This document shows positions 16,726 to 25,109 of a stretch of 64,000 nucleotides of DNA, piece by piece. The notes under the pieces are model-generated. The model did not search any database and was not told the DNA's origin. It saw nothing but the letters and a program-made list of their open reading frames with translations. The position numbers were made by a program, and so were the translations under genes. Source of the stretch: Luteirhabdus pelagi (GTDB lineage: Bacteria; Bacteroidota; Bacteroidia; Flavobacteriales; Flavobacteriaceae); NCBI RefSeq assembly GCF_016827595.1, contig NZ_JAECMS010000001.1:434001-498000 (forward strand), given 5' to 3'. Each line of letters opens with the position of its first letter. Positions within the stretch are counted from its first letter, which is position 1.

Positions 16726-17004
16726 ATGGAAAAAGAATTGACCCCCCGAGAAAAGGATCGAATTATCGAAATGGCATGGGAAGACCGTACGCCTTTCGAG
16801 GCTATTACCTTTCAATTTGGACTGTCGGAACAAGATGTTATCGAATTTATGCGCAACGAAATGAAGCCTTCAAGCTTCAGAATGTGGCGCAAACGCGTTC
16901 AGGGAAGAAGTACCAAACATGCGAAACTGCGCGACCCTGAGATGGACCGTTTTAAAAGCAGTCGACAGAAGCATATTTCACACAATAAGATTCCGAAACG
17001 CTAG
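16726..17004 (+). CDS. DUF2805 / TIGR03643 family protein
   Basis: A 92-residue basic protein. The core E-L-T-P-R-E-K-D-R-I-I-E-M-A-W-E-D-R-T-P-F-E, then F-Q-F-G-L-S-E-Q-D-V-I-x-F-M-R, reads like a helix-turn-helix and matches the uncharacterised TIGR03643/DUF2805 family, which also has the conserved S-S-F-R-M-W-R-K-R-V-x-G-R-x-T-K-H. The tail is Lys/Arg-rich. A DNA or RNA binding role is likely but not shown. I use the ATG at 16726; a TTG nine codons upstream is the only alternative. The stop overlaps the convergent nuclease gene by 4 bp. Confidence 0.85.
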   Translation: MEKELTPREKDRIIEMAWEDRTPFEAITFQFGLSEQDVIEFMRNEMKPSSFRMWRKRVQGRSTKHAKLRDPEMDRFKSSRQKHISHNKIPKR

Positions 17005-17777
17005 TCGAAGATTTCATTTAAAACGACTGCTAACCGAATGCCGCCTTTTTGAAGTTGGAATCGTAGTGTATCCATATACCGATACATATACGGGTACCAA
17101 AGCTTTTCGCCAATTTCGGTATTCGCATAAATATCTTTGCAGAGTTCACGGCTTTCGTACATCCAATCCAATACATCACCCTGTTGAATCGCTTGCAACT
17201 CTTCTTCTGAAAGCTGCTTCGTATTTGCGGCCAATTCTGAATACGACATATTGTAGTCTTCAATCATTTTGGTATCCCAAACGGTGTGAAGGTTCGTACC
17301 ATCGCCAAACCAACGTACCTGAAAGTCGTTTCCACCCTTGTCATCCGCCAACCCGATATGCAGTGGTTGGTGAAGATCACCTAGAAAATGGACTAACATC
17401 TTCAATTGAAATACCTTCTCATCTTTTGTAGCAGTTTCACTTTTTAGGGTTGCAATAGCATTTCGAATCCCCACGATTAGATCGCCCTCCTCACTTTTTG
17501 GATGTTCCTCGTAAGTGCTGTCGAAGGGAAAGTTTACATAATGATACGGACCGTACTCGCGATACTCGGGATCGCTCTTTATTTCATCGCCATAGGTGGA
17601 GACCAAGGCCAGGGATTGGCCGTCCAACAGTTCACTGATCGCTTTCTTAGCCTTTCGGCTTAGATGCTGTTCTGCGATCTCACCGGTAGCGCGATGACCG
17701 TTACGGCCCCAATCTTCCGCAGCTTGTAGACTAAAACTTAAACTTACGATGGTAATAAATAGAAGAAAGTTCTTCAT
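17001..17777 (-). CDS. secreted S1/P1-type nuclease
   Basis: A 258-residue zinc nuclease with a signal peptide at 1-20 (SLSFSLQAA). The mature start E-D-W-G-R-N-G-H places the zinc-binding Trp and His expected near the N-terminus of P1 nucleases, two residues inside the predicted cleavage point. Other metal ligands are visible in V-S-T-Y-G-D-E-I-K (Asp), the Y-H-Y-V-N segment (His), V-H-F-L-G-D-L-H-Q-P-L-H (His, Asp, His), and L-H-x-V-W-D (His, Asp). It should cleave single-stranded DNA and RNA and remove 3' phosphates in the periplasm or outside, supplying nucleotides. A TATCTTTG box (17804-17797) sits 20 bases upstream of the start on the minus strand, without a clear TTG partner. Confidence 0.93.
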   Translation of the reverse strand: MKNFLLFITIVSLSFSLQAAEDWGRNGHRATGEIAEQHLSRKAKKAISELLDGQSLALVSTYGDEIKSDPEYREYGPYHYVNFPFDSTYEEHPKSEEGDLIVGIRNAIATLKSETATKDEKVFQLKMLVHFLGDLHQPLHIGLADDKGGNDFQVRWFGDGTNLHTVWDTKMIEDYNMSYSELAANTKQLSEEELQAIQQGDVLDWMYESRELCKDIYANTEIGEKLWYPYMYRYMDTLRFQLQKGGIRLAVVLNEIFD

Positions 17778-17907
17778 AAGTGAAGTTATTTTTCCGCAAA
17801 GATACCATAGTTCGAAATATTGAGGGTTCCTTTTAATTTGGAAATCAAGAAACTTTCACCTAAATTTGAAATAATATCATTTTAATATCAATTTAAATCT
17901 AACAGCC

Positions 17908-18768
17908 ATGTCAAACGAAAAAACCACCGTCCCTCCTAATGGGTATGTTATGTTATTCCTGTTCTTACTGCTCTTTTTTGGGTCGATAGCAGCCATCGCC
18001 ATCACCCGAAACCCTTGGATATTAGCAGGAATCGTAGTCGCCATATTTTTATTACCGGGATTTATTTTGGTGAATCCAAACGGTTCAAGGGTGTTACTGC
18101 TTTTTGGAGAATACAAGGGAACGGTAAAAAAGAATGGTTTGTTTTGGGTGAATCCGTTTTATGCGAAGAAGAAAATCTCACTTCGCGCCCGAAACTTCGA
18201 CAGTGAACGGTTGAAGGTGAACGACAAGTTAGGAAATCCGGTCATTATCAGTACCATTTTGGTGTGGCGTGTTCGCGATACCTATAAAGCCGCTTTCGAT
18301 GTTGATAATTATGAAAATTTTGTTCGGGTACAGACCGATGCCGCCGTTCGTGAATTGGCGAGTAAGTATCCGTACGATAACTTTGCAGATGAGGGCATGG
18401 ACGAGGACATCACGTTGCGAAGTAGTATGGACGAAGTGAATGAAGCGCTCGAAATGGGGCTACAGGAGCGCTTGGCCATTGCTGGTGTGGAAGTATTGGA
18501 ATCGCGTATTGGATATTTGGCCTATGCCAACGAAATTGCGAGTGCCATGTTGAAACGCCAACAAGCAACCGCCATCGTTGCCGCCCGTCACAAGATTGTG
18601 GAAGGTGCGGTTAGCATGGTGGAAATGGCGCTAAATGAACTAAGCAAAAAACAGGTTGTCGATTTGGATGAAGAACGAAAAGCAGCCATGGTCAGTAATT
18701 TGATGGTTATCTTATGTGGCGATAAGGATGCCGCTCCCGTAGTAAATGCAGGAACCTTAAATCATTAA
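17908..18768 (+). CDS. SPFH/band-7 domain membrane protein
   Basis: A 286-residue protein. Two hydrophobic helices (about 12-34 and 38-56) lead directly into an SPFH domain whose start reads F-I-L-V-N-P-N-G-S-R-V-L-L-L-F-G-E-Y-K-G-T (about 55-75), with later segments G-N-P-V-I-I-S-T-I-L-V-W-R-V and E-R-L-A-I-A-G-V-E-V-L-E-S-R-I. A helical A-x-x-M-L-K-R-Q-Q-A-x-A-I-V-A-A-R-x-K-I-V-E-G-A-V region follows. Such proteins assemble on the inner membrane and organise membrane microdomains or proteases; the specific role here is not known. The next gene starts one base after its stop, so they form one unit. Confidence 0.9.
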   Translation: MSNEKTTVPPNGYVMLFLFLLLFFGSIAAIAITRNPWILAGIVVAIFLLPGFILVNPNGSRVLLLFGEYKGTVKKNGLFWVNPFYAKKKISLRARNFDSERLKVNDKLGNPVIISTILVWRVRDTYKAAFDVDNYENFVRVQTDAAVRELASKYPYDNFADEGMDEDITLRSSMDEVNEALEMGLQERLAIAGVEVLESRIGYLAYANEIASAMLKRQQATAIVAARHKIVEGAVSMVEMALNELSKKQVVDLDEERKAAMVSNLMVILCGDKDAAPVVNAGTLNH

Positions 18769-18769
18769 T

Positions 18770-19276
18770 ATGAAGGTATTCGTAGAAGAGCAGCGATTTA
18801 ACCAATGGTGGTTATATGCCATTATTTTCGCAACCATGGTAACAATAGTTATAAGCGTCTATGAGGTTTATGATGCTACTATAATCGAACAAACCAATGA
18901 ATTCTGGATGTCAGCAGGAATTGGCATCGTAATTAGTTTTATCATGTTTGCCGTCTTATTTCTGAAATTGGAAACCAAAATAGATGAGCGTGGCGTTCAC
19001 TATGGCTTTTGGCCTTTCCAATTAAAGTTGAAAACCGCCGAATGGCATGAAATCGAAGATTGCTACGTTCGACAGTATCGTCCGATTGGCGAATATGGTG
19101 GTTGGGGGTATCGATTTTCCTTAAAAAAGCATGGAAAAGCATATAATGTAAAGGGAAATAATGGAATCCAGATAGTGTTTAAAGATGATAGTCGCACTTT
19201 GATCGGAACACAAAAACCTTCAGAAGTAGCAGCAGTACTTAAGCAATATGCTCATAAACTAAACAAAATATCATGA
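18770..19276 (+). CDS. two-helix membrane protein with PH-like C-terminus
   Basis: A 168-residue protein of unknown function. Helices at about 14-34 and 45-65 are followed by about 100 residues of beta-rich sequence (E-R-G-V-H-Y-G-F-W-P-F, E-I-E-D-C-Y-V-R-Q-Y-R-P-I, Y-G-G-W-G-Y-R) that resembles the bacterial PH (bPH) fold and ends in an amphipathic helix. It sits one base after the SPFH gene and overlaps the serine hydrolase gene by 4 bases, so it belongs to the same unit and may work with the SPFH protein at the membrane (inference from context). Confidence 0.75.
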   Translation: MKVFVEEQRFNQWWLYAIIFATMVTIVISVYEVYDATIIEQTNEFWMSAGIGIVISFIMFAVLFLKLETKIDERGVHYGFWPFQLKLKTAEWHEIEDCYVRQYRPIGEYGGWGYRFSLKKHGKAYNVKGNNGIQIVFKDDSRTLIGTQKPSEVAAVLKQYAHKLNKIS

Positions 19277-20607
19277 AAAAATTCCTCAGCGCATTCCTAT
19301 TCACAATAACAACTACTATCGGCCTGGCACAAATTCCGTCCGAAGTAAAAAACGAAGTGGAAATACGAATAAATTCTGCAGATCACCCTTCTATCGCTAT
19401 CGGACTTTTCGAGAACGGGAAAGAGGAGTATTATGTCTCAGGGTTTTTGAATAGTTCAGAAAAAATAAAGGCAACCGAAGAAACCTTATACGAAATCGGT
19501 TCTATTACCAAAACGATTACCTCCCTCCTGCTAGCGCAGCTTTCGGTTGAAGGAAAAGTACAAATCGATGAACCAATAGCTCAGTACTTACCGGACTCCT
19601 TAAAATTGGAGGATGCTGAAGGCATTCCCATTACCTTCAAACACATTGCTACCCATACCTCGGGTCTTACGCGAATGCCATTCGGTTATTTACCTAAGGA
19701 TGTTTCTAATCCATATGAGGGTTATTTAAGAGAACATCTTTTTTTATACCTCACTCGTTTCGGACCAGAAAAGGTGGGGCAGAAGCGTCAATATTCAAAT
19801 CTTGCTGTTGGTCTGTTGGGGGAAACACTTTCTATCATTGAGAACATACCGTATAAGGAACTGGTGGCAGAAAAAATCTTACAACCACTTCAACTAAAAA
19901 GTACTTATTTCGAAATCCCTCAAGCTGAAAAACCCAATTTTGCACAGGGCTACAAAAATGGGGAGGCTACTTCAGAATGGACGTTTCAGGCCATGGCAGG
20001 TGCCGGTGCGCTTCGGATGAATGTGAAGGATTTATTGAAATATGGCAAAAGCTACCTGTATTCTTCCCCTTTGGATGAGGCCCAACGCCTAGTAACAAAA
20101 ACCCATTACAAAAGTGACGAAGGTGTGGAAATGGGATTGGGTTGGTTTAAGAATGGTTCGATTATATCTCACGGGGGTGGCACCTACGGATTCAGAAGTT
20201 ATATCGCAATCGATTTGGAACATGATAAAGCGGTTGCTGTTTTAGTGAATTCGGGTGAAGGGAGTCCCGAAGATATTGGAAACTTCATTATGAATCCCAA
20301 AGAATCCCCGCTTTTTAGTTCAACTACTGAAACTATTCCTATTGCTGCTGAAGCATTGTCCAACTATACGGGCACGTATTTTAACGAACAGTATTCCATG
20401 ACATTTGAAATTTCGGTAGCAAATGGCACGTTATATGGAAAGTTGAATGAACAACAGAAGATTGCAACGGAATATATTGGCGATAATGCTTTTATCGCTT
20501 CTTCGGTAAAGGCACGATTGGAATTCTCCAGTACTGACGAAGGTTTCGATACCCTTACGCTAAAACAAGGGGGCCGCAGTCTTCACTTTAAAAGACAAAA
20601 ATTATGA
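19273..20607 (+). CDS. secreted serine hydrolase of the beta-lactamase/class C family
   Basis: A 444-residue exported protein; signal peptide 1-19 ending G-L-A-Q. The penicillin-recognising fold motifs are complete: Ser77-x-x-Lys80 (S-I-T-K), Tyr174-Ser-Asn176 (Y-S-N), and His300-Gly-Gly (H-G-G-G-T-Y-G) in place of KTG. About 100 residues after the catalytic domain form a C-terminal beta domain (Y-T-G-T-Y-F-N). This is the class C / esterase-like group that includes D-amino-acid peptidases and esterases rather than true beta-lactamases. The substrate is unknown. The start overlaps the PH-like gene by 4 bases and its stop overlaps the alpha/beta hydrolase start by 4 bases, so translation is coupled. 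Confidence 0.9.
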   Translation: MKKFLSAFLFTITTTIGLAQIPSEVKNEVEIRINSADHPSIAIGLFENGKEEYYVSGFLNSSEKIKATEETLYEIGSITKTITSLLLAQLSVEGKVQIDEPIAQYLPDSLKLEDAEGIPITFKHIATHTSGLTRMPFGYLPKDVSNPYEGYLREHLFLYLTRFGPEKVGQKRQYSNLAVGLLGETLSIIENIPYKELVAEKILQPLQLKSTYFEIPQAEKPNFAQGYKNGEATSEWTFQAMAGAGALRMNVKDLLKYGKSYLYSSPLDEAQRLVTKTHYKSDEGVEMGLGWFKNGSIISHGGGTYGFRSYIAIDLEHDKAVAVLVNSGEGSPEDIGNFIMNPKESPLFSSTTETIPIAAEALSNYTGTYFNEQYSMTFEISVANGTLYGKLNEQQKIATEYIGDNAFIASSVKARLEFSSTDEGFDTLTLKQGGRSLHFKRQKL

Positions 20608-21533
20608 AACTACACTTGTTGCTATGCGTATTATTCAGTTCTTTCTTGGTTTTGGGACAGTCGGGAACTACTTCCGAAGCTATTTCCGTAACACCTTTAA
20701 TCGATGGAACCTTGTTGCTTCCAGAAAATAAAACTTCTCCCCCTCTTGCCATCATCATTGCGGGTTCCGGTCCGACCAATCGCGACGGCAACCAAATGAT
20801 GATGAAAAACAATTCGCTGAAATACTTAGCGGAAGGGCTTGTTGCTGAAGGTGTCGCTAGTTTTCGATATGACAAGCGCATCGTGAAAATCATGAAAATG
20901 GGAACGTTGAATGAAAAGAAGATCCAGTTTGATCACTTTATCGAAGATGCTGTTACCATAACCGATTACTTTAAATCCGACGACCGCTTCGGAAAAATTT
21001 ACCTTATCGGTCATAGTCAAGGTTCGCTTATCGCCTTGGTAGCTGCCCAAGATCGTGCCGATGGTGTTATCTCTATCGCCGGTGCGGGGCAGGAAATCGA
21101 TGACGTCATAGTAGACCAATTAAAAAAACAAGCCCCGGGGCTTGCCGATAATGCTAGGACTTCGTTTGACGATCTACGGGTGAATGGGGTCGCTCAAAAT
21201 TATAGCGAAGGATTGGCGTCTATTTTTAGACCAGCCATTCAACCCTTTTTGCTACAGTGGATGCAATACAATCCACAAGAGGAAATCGCCAAGTTGAACG
21301 TTCCAGTAATGATTATCAACGGAACGAAGGATCTTCAGGTGCAGGAAAGTGAAGCGGAAGCCTTACGAAAGGCGAAGCCTGGGGCTGAGTATCTCTTGGT
21401 GGAAAACATGAACCATATTTTAAAGGAGATTAAAGGCGACGATATCGAGAACAGCAAGTCGTATAATGACCCAAGACTTCCTGTGATGCCGGAAGTAATA
21501 TCGGCCATTTCAACCTTTATAAAAGACCAGTAA
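20604..21533 (+). CDS. secreted alpha/beta hydrolase
   Basis: A 309-residue exported hydrolase; signal peptide about 1-17 (MKLHLLLCVLFSSFLVL-GQ). The nucleophile is Ser138 in G-H-S-Q-G-S, the acid Asp243 in I-N-G-T-K-D-L-Q-V, and the base His271 in N-M-N-H-I-L. The oxyanion region I-A-G-S-G-P-T-N-R-D-G-N is typical of the COG1073-like dienelactone hydrolase/esterase group. Substrate unknown. It overlaps the serine hydrolase gene by 4 bases. Confidence 0.9.
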   Translation: MKLHLLLCVLFSSFLVLGQSGTTSEAISVTPLIDGTLLLPENKTSPPLAIIIAGSGPTNRDGNQMMMKNNSLKYLAEGLVAEGVASFRYDKRIVKIMKMGTLNEKKIQFDHFIEDAVTITDYFKSDDRFGKIYLIGHSQGSLIALVAAQDRADGVISIAGAGQEIDDVIVDQLKKQAPGLADNARTSFDDLRVNGVAQNYSEGLASIFRPAIQPFLLQWMQYNPQEEIAKLNVPVMIINGTKDLQVQESEAEALRKAKPGAEYLLVENMNHILKEIKGDDIENSKSYNDPRLPVMPEVISAISTFIKDQ

Positions 21534-21537
21534 CAAT

Positions 21538-21702
21538 ATGCCTAAGAAGAAAGCATTTGCGCTTCGCGTGAACGAGGATATGATGAAAGCAGTCGAAAAA
21601 TGGGCTTCGGACGAATTCCGTAGTACCAATGGGCAGATTGAATGGATGCTGCATGAAATGCTGAAAGAGGCAAACCGACTTCCGAAGAAAAAGGAGAAGT
21701 AG
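21538..21702 (+). CDS. small Arc-like ribbon-helix-helix protein
   Basis: A 54-residue protein, four bases after the stop of the alpha/beta hydrolase gene. Its start, P-K-K-K-A-F-A-L-R-V-N-E-D-M-M-K-A-V-E, then W-A-S-D-E-F-R-S-T-N-G-Q-I-E-W-M-L, fits the pattern of an Arc/MetJ ribbon-helix-helix: a basic beta-strand (A-F-A-L-R-V), a helix, an S-T-N-G/Q turn and a second helix. It is probably a dimeric DNA-binding regulator, either of its own operon (SPFH to hydrolase genes) or of the next. A similar arrangement of an SPFH gene with a small Arc-type gene is common in Flavobacteriia, as far as I recall. Target unknown. Confidence 0.8.
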   Translation: MPKKKAFALRVNEDMMKAVEKWASDEFRSTNGQIEWMLHEMLKEANRLPKKKEK

Positions 21703-21744
21703 CCTTACCAACTATTTTTGTATTTTGCGTTGAAAATATTTCGC

Positions 21745-23088
21745 ATGCAGGAAAACGCTACGCAGGAACTTATAGACACTACCCCTCTTTTCACCAACGA
21801 TACAATTGTCTTTGGGTTATTGATGTTAACCCTAGGAATAATATTCTATACCTCTTCAAAAGAATCGGGGTTTTGGTATAAATTTTATAAGATTGTACCC
21901 GCCTTGTTTATGGCATATTTCCTCCCTGCTTTGTTAACCACCTTCGGCGTTATTGCCCCAGAATGGACAACCGTTCCCGAAACCGGCGATGTTGTGGAAG
22001 GCAGCAGCAGTTTATATTATATGTCGAGTCGCTATCTTTTACCAGCAGCGCTAGTGTTAATGACCTTAAGTATCGATTTAAAAGGCGTGTTTAACCTTGG
22101 ACCTAAGGCTTTGATTATGTTCTTCACCGGGACGATAGGAATCGTTATTGGCGGTCCAGTTGCGGTATATTTGGTAGGAAGTGTATATCCTGAAGCTTTG
22201 GCGGGTGAAGGCGCGAATGCGGTCTGGAAAGGCCTTTCTACGCTAGCTGGTAGTTGGATTGGCGGAGGTGCTAATCAAACAGCCATGTTGGAAATTTATG
22301 GCTACAATCAAGAATTATATGGCGGGATGGTATTCGTAGATATTGTTGTGGCGAATATTTGGATGGCTTTGATTTTAATCGGAATTGGAAAAGCGGTTCG
22401 CATCGATCGATGGCTAGAATCGGATACCTCGGCCATTGAAGCCTTAAAAAAGAAGGTTTCAGATTATGCGAAGACTGTCGATCGTAATCCTACGTTAACA
22501 GATTTGATGATCTTGGCAGCCATTGCGTTCGGAACGGTGAGTATTGCTCATTTTGGAGCTGGCTATTTAAGTATGTTCTTTAACGATTTTGTTTCAAGCT
22601 TGCCGAAAGGCATCACCCGAAATATCTTTACTTTTTTAGATAGCTCTTTCTTTTGGATGATTTCAATCACGACCATTATCGGAGTTCTTCTCTCATTCAC
22701 TAAACTAAAGCGCTACGAGGGTGCAGGTGCCAGTAAATTTGGAAGTGTATTTATCTATATTCTAGTCGCCAGTATTGGAATGAAGATGGACTTAACCCTA
22801 ATTTTCGACAATTTTGCATTGATATTTATAGGATTGGTCTGGATGCTCATTCACGCCTTACTATTAATCGGTGTTGCAAAACTGATAAAAGCGCCCTATT
22901 TCTTTTTGGCAGTGGGAAGTCAAGCAAATGTTGGTGGTGCCGCCTCGGCTCCTATCGTCGCCTCGGCGTTTCATCCTTCCCTAGCAACCGTAGGTGTTTT
23001 ATTGGCCGTATTTGGCTATGCAATCGGTACTGTTGCAGCTATCTTGTGTACGATTTTGATGCAATTGGCGAGTAACGCAATACTATAA
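21745..23088 (+). CDS. DUF819 family multi-pass membrane protein
   Basis: A 447-residue inner-membrane protein with about twelve hydrophobic helices, matching the uncharacterised DUF819 family (YjcL-like). Conserved parts: G-F-W-Y-K-F-Y-K-I-V-P-A-L-F, the Gly-rich A-G-S-W-I-G-G-G-A-N-Q-T-A-M, and near the end V-G-S-Q-A-N-V-G-G-A-A-S-A-P-I-V-A. The duplicated Gly-rich motifs resemble the inverted-repeat core of secondary transporters, so transport is likely; the substrate is unknown. I use the ATG at 21745; an in-frame TTG at 21718 lies in the promoter region. A TATTTTTG box at 21713-21720 lies 24 bases before the ATG. Confidence 0.88.
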   Translation: MQENATQELIDTTPLFTNDTIVFGLLMLTLGIIFYTSSKESGFWYKFYKIVPALFMAYFLPALLTTFGVIAPEWTTVPETGDVVEGSSSLYYMSSRYLLPAALVLMTLSIDLKGVFNLGPKALIMFFTGTIGIVIGGPVAVYLVGSVYPEALAGEGANAVWKGLSTLAGSWIGGGANQTAMLEIYGYNQELYGGMVFVDIVVANIWMALILIGIGKAVRIDRWLESDTSAIEALKKKVSDYAKTVDRNPTLTDLMILAAIAFGTVSIAHFGAGYLSMFFNDFVSSLPKGITRNIFTFLDSSFFWMISITTIIGVLLSFTKLKRYEGAGASKFGSVFIYILVASIGMKMDLTLIFDNFALIFIGLVWMLIHALLLIGVAKLIKAPYFFLAVGSQANVGGAASAPIVASAFHPSLATVGVLLAVFGYAIGTVAAILCTILMQLASNAIL

Positions 23089-23096
23089 TTTCAGTT

Positions 23097-23125
23097 TTGG
23101 GATTCGCTTAAAAACTGCATCTTTG
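23097..23125 (+). promoter_or_regulatory. primary-sigma-like promoter of the DUF4369 gene
   Basis: TTG (23097-23099), then 18 bases, then CATCTTTG (23118-23125), one mismatch from TAnnTTTG. The start codon at 23148 is 22 bases further on. Confidence 0.5.
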
Positions 23126-23147
23126 CACACCAAGAAAAATTTGAATA

Positions 23148-23864
23148 ATGCGCATTTTATTTTCCCTTTTCATCTTATCCATAGCAATTGGCTGTAGTTC
23201 TTCTGAAGAAGAAATGAAATTAACTGGAAATATTAAAGGACTGAAACAGGGCACTGTGCTTCTACAGAAGATTGAAGATTCAACACTTGTTTCATTAGAC
23301 TCAATTGAAGTTAAGGGTGATCCCAATTTTGAATTCACGGAAGTGGTGGAAAGCCCAGAAATATATTATCTCTACTTGCGCTTAGAGAATGGAACGTTGC
23401 TGGACGAACGCATTCCGTTTTTCGCTGAACCTGGTGAAGTAATGATAAATACTAGCCTTAAAAAATTTGGAAACGAGTATAAAATCGCTGGCTCGAAAAA
23501 TCAGGACAAATTTGAAGATTATAAAAAATTAATACAGCGTTTCCGAGATCGAAACCTAGATTTTATAGAGCAGGATTTAAAAGCACGTCAACATGGAGAT
23601 GACTCACTAATTAACGCTATTGCACGTAAGCGAAATGCCAATATTTCCACTCAATATTTGGCCACTGTCAACTTCGCAATTAACCATAAGGACTACGAGG
23701 TAGCTCCTTTTCTCGCCTTGACTGAAATTTACGATGCCAATCTAAAATATTTAGATACGGTATACTCGTCGCTATCGCCACAGGTTCGAGAGTCCAAATA
23801 CGGATCGCTCCTAAAAACCTATATCGAAGAACGCCAAGCAATGGAGGATACTATAGGGCGTTAA
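23148..23864 (+). CDS. DUF4369 lipoprotein
   Basis: A 238-residue lipoprotein: the signal ends in S-I-A-I-G-C, with Cys16 lipidated, followed by S-S-S-E-E-E. Residues 24-115 are the DUF4369 beta-sandwich (L-T-G-N-I-K-G-L-K-Q-G-T-V-L-L-Q-K, D-S-T-L-V-S-L-D-S-I). In Bacteroidota this domain often precedes a thioredoxin-like (TlpA/ResA) domain; here no thioredoxin fold or CxxC follows, only a helical C-terminal region of about 120 residues. Function unknown; probably anchored to a membrane facing the periplasm. The 3' end overlaps the convergent gene by 14 bp. Confidence 0.85.
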   Translation: MRILFSLFILSIAIGCSSSEEEMKLTGNIKGLKQGTVLLQKIEDSTLVSLDSIEVKGDPNFEFTEVVESPEIYYLYLRLENGTLLDERIPFFAEPGEVMINTSLKKFGNEYKIAGSKNQDKFEDYKKLIQRFRDRNLDFIEQDLKARQHGDDSLINAIARKRNANISTQYLATVNFAINHKDYEVAPFLALTEIYDANLKYLDTVYSSLSPQVRESKYGSLLKTYIEERQAMEDTIGR

Positions 23865-24117
23865 TCCGGTCGATAAGGCTTCTGCCACGCTCCTCTAGCT
23901 CTGTATCAATTTGCTTAAAGTGCTTATTCGGATTTTCCAATCCTCGTTGGTTTACTTTCACGATAAGCTCATCGAATAGTATAATCGCATCATCAATAAT
24001 CTTTTCAGAATCCTCCGTAGGTTTCTCAGGATGTGTAATTTGCCATACGTAAACGGCTTCAATAATACTGCCAATTACATCGTTAAGCATTCTTTTGAAA
24101 TCTCTTTTACTTGCCAT
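23851..24117 (-). CDS. small conserved helical protein
   Basis: An 88-residue soluble protein starting M-A-S-K-R-D-F-K-R-M-L-N-D-V-I-G-S-I-I-E-A. It is rich in charged helices and has no known catalytic motif. Proteins of this size and start are seen in Flavobacteriaceae next to housekeeping genes; no function is known to me. It lies 11 bases after manA on the same strand and is probably the last gene of the idi-queD-manA unit, and it overlaps the convergent DUF4369 gene by 14 bp. Confidence 0.7.
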   Translation of the reverse strand: MASKRDFKRMLNDVIGSIIEAVYVWQITHPEKPTEDSEKIIDDAIILFDELIVKVNQRGLENPNKHFKQIDTELEERGRSLIDRINAL

Positions 24118-24128
24118 GTTTCAGTGGG

Positions 24129-25106
24129 TTAAGGAATATATATTTCTAATAAGGTTGAGCCCTGCCCTTCAATGCAAATAGCATCAAAGCAAGCTGGAAT
24201 TAAAATGGTATTGCCTTTTGTTAGCGTATTAGAATAATTCTCTACAAGCAATGTAGCTTCACCTTCAACACACATATAGACAACGAAGGAATCGATGGTG
24301 GAAAAATCTCTTTCCGTCGGCTTATCAAGGCGTATACGATTTGTGAGAAAATAAGGTGATTTCTTTAACTGACTAATATTGGAACCGTTATCATTTACCT
24401 GAAGTTTTCCGTTTCCAGCATTATAGTCGATGGCGTCTAACGCCAAGTCGGTATGAAGTTCTCGCAACCGTCCATCCGTATCGGGACGATCCCAATCGTA
24501 GATACGATACGTAATATCGGAAGTCTGCTGAATTTCCGCCAGCAGAACCCCGGCGCCAATCGCATGGATCAAGCCTGGCTTTATAAAAAACGAATCACCT
24601 TTCGTAACATTTTCCTCATGTAGTATTTCGGTTATCGCACCTTTTTCGAGCGATTCCAGATATTCATCTTTTGTCACAGCTCCTTCAAATCCTACAATAA
24701 TTCGAGCTTCTTCATCTGCCTGAACGATATACCACATCTCGGTCTTTCCAAAACTGTCATGCCGCTCCTTTGCAAGACGGTCGTCTGGATGTAATTGTAC
24801 AGATAGATCCTTTGTGGCATCGATAAATTTAAACAATAGCGGAAAGGTGTTCCCAAAGGTTTCGTAGACCTTCTGCCCCATTAAGTCTTGCTTATACTCA
24901 TCTAAAATCTCCACAACATTCTTCCCCTTCAGCGGGCCATTTGCAATTATTGAAATAGTATCCTGTACACCGGAAAGCTCCCAACTTTCACCAATAGGCT
25001 CATCGGAGGGCTTCTTTCCCAAGACATCAGACAGTTTATTCCCTCCCCATACTTTTTTGATCAGTATCGGCTCAAACAGTAGCGGGTATAGCATATTCTT
25101 CTTCAT
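24129..25106 (-). CDS. manA: mannose-6-phosphate isomerase, type I
   Basis: A 325-residue zinc-dependent cupin that interconverts mannose 6-phosphate and fructose 6-phosphate in the cytosol, feeding GDP-mannose and polysaccharide precursors. The start L-L-F-E-P-I-L-I-K-K-V-W-G-G is characteristic. Zinc ligands appear as V-Q-L-H-P-D-D (Gln and His), K-T-E-M-W-Y (Glu) and P-G-L-I-H-A-I-G-A-G (His). The short length fits the bacterial ManA/Pmi class without the large insertion seen in eukaryotes. Two Met are available; the first (25106) is three bases after queD, the second is four residues later. It is the third gene of the operon idi-queD-manA. Confidence 0.93.
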   Translation of the reverse strand: MKKNMLYPLLFEPILIKKVWGGNKLSDVLGKKPSDEPIGESWELSGVQDTISIIANGPLKGKNVVEILDEYKQDLMGQKVYETFGNTFPLLFKFIDATKDLSVQLHPDDRLAKERHDSFGKTEMWYIVQADEEARIIVGFEGAVTKDEYLESLEKGAITEILHEENVTKGDSFFIKPGLIHAIGAGVLLAEIQQTSDITYRIYDWDRPDTDGRLRELHTDLALDAIDYNAGNGKLQVNDNGSNISQLKKSPYFLTNRIRLDKPTERDFSTIDSFVVYMCVEGEATLLVENYSNTLTKGNTILIPACFDAICIEGQGSTLLEIYIP

Positions 25107-25109
25107 AAC

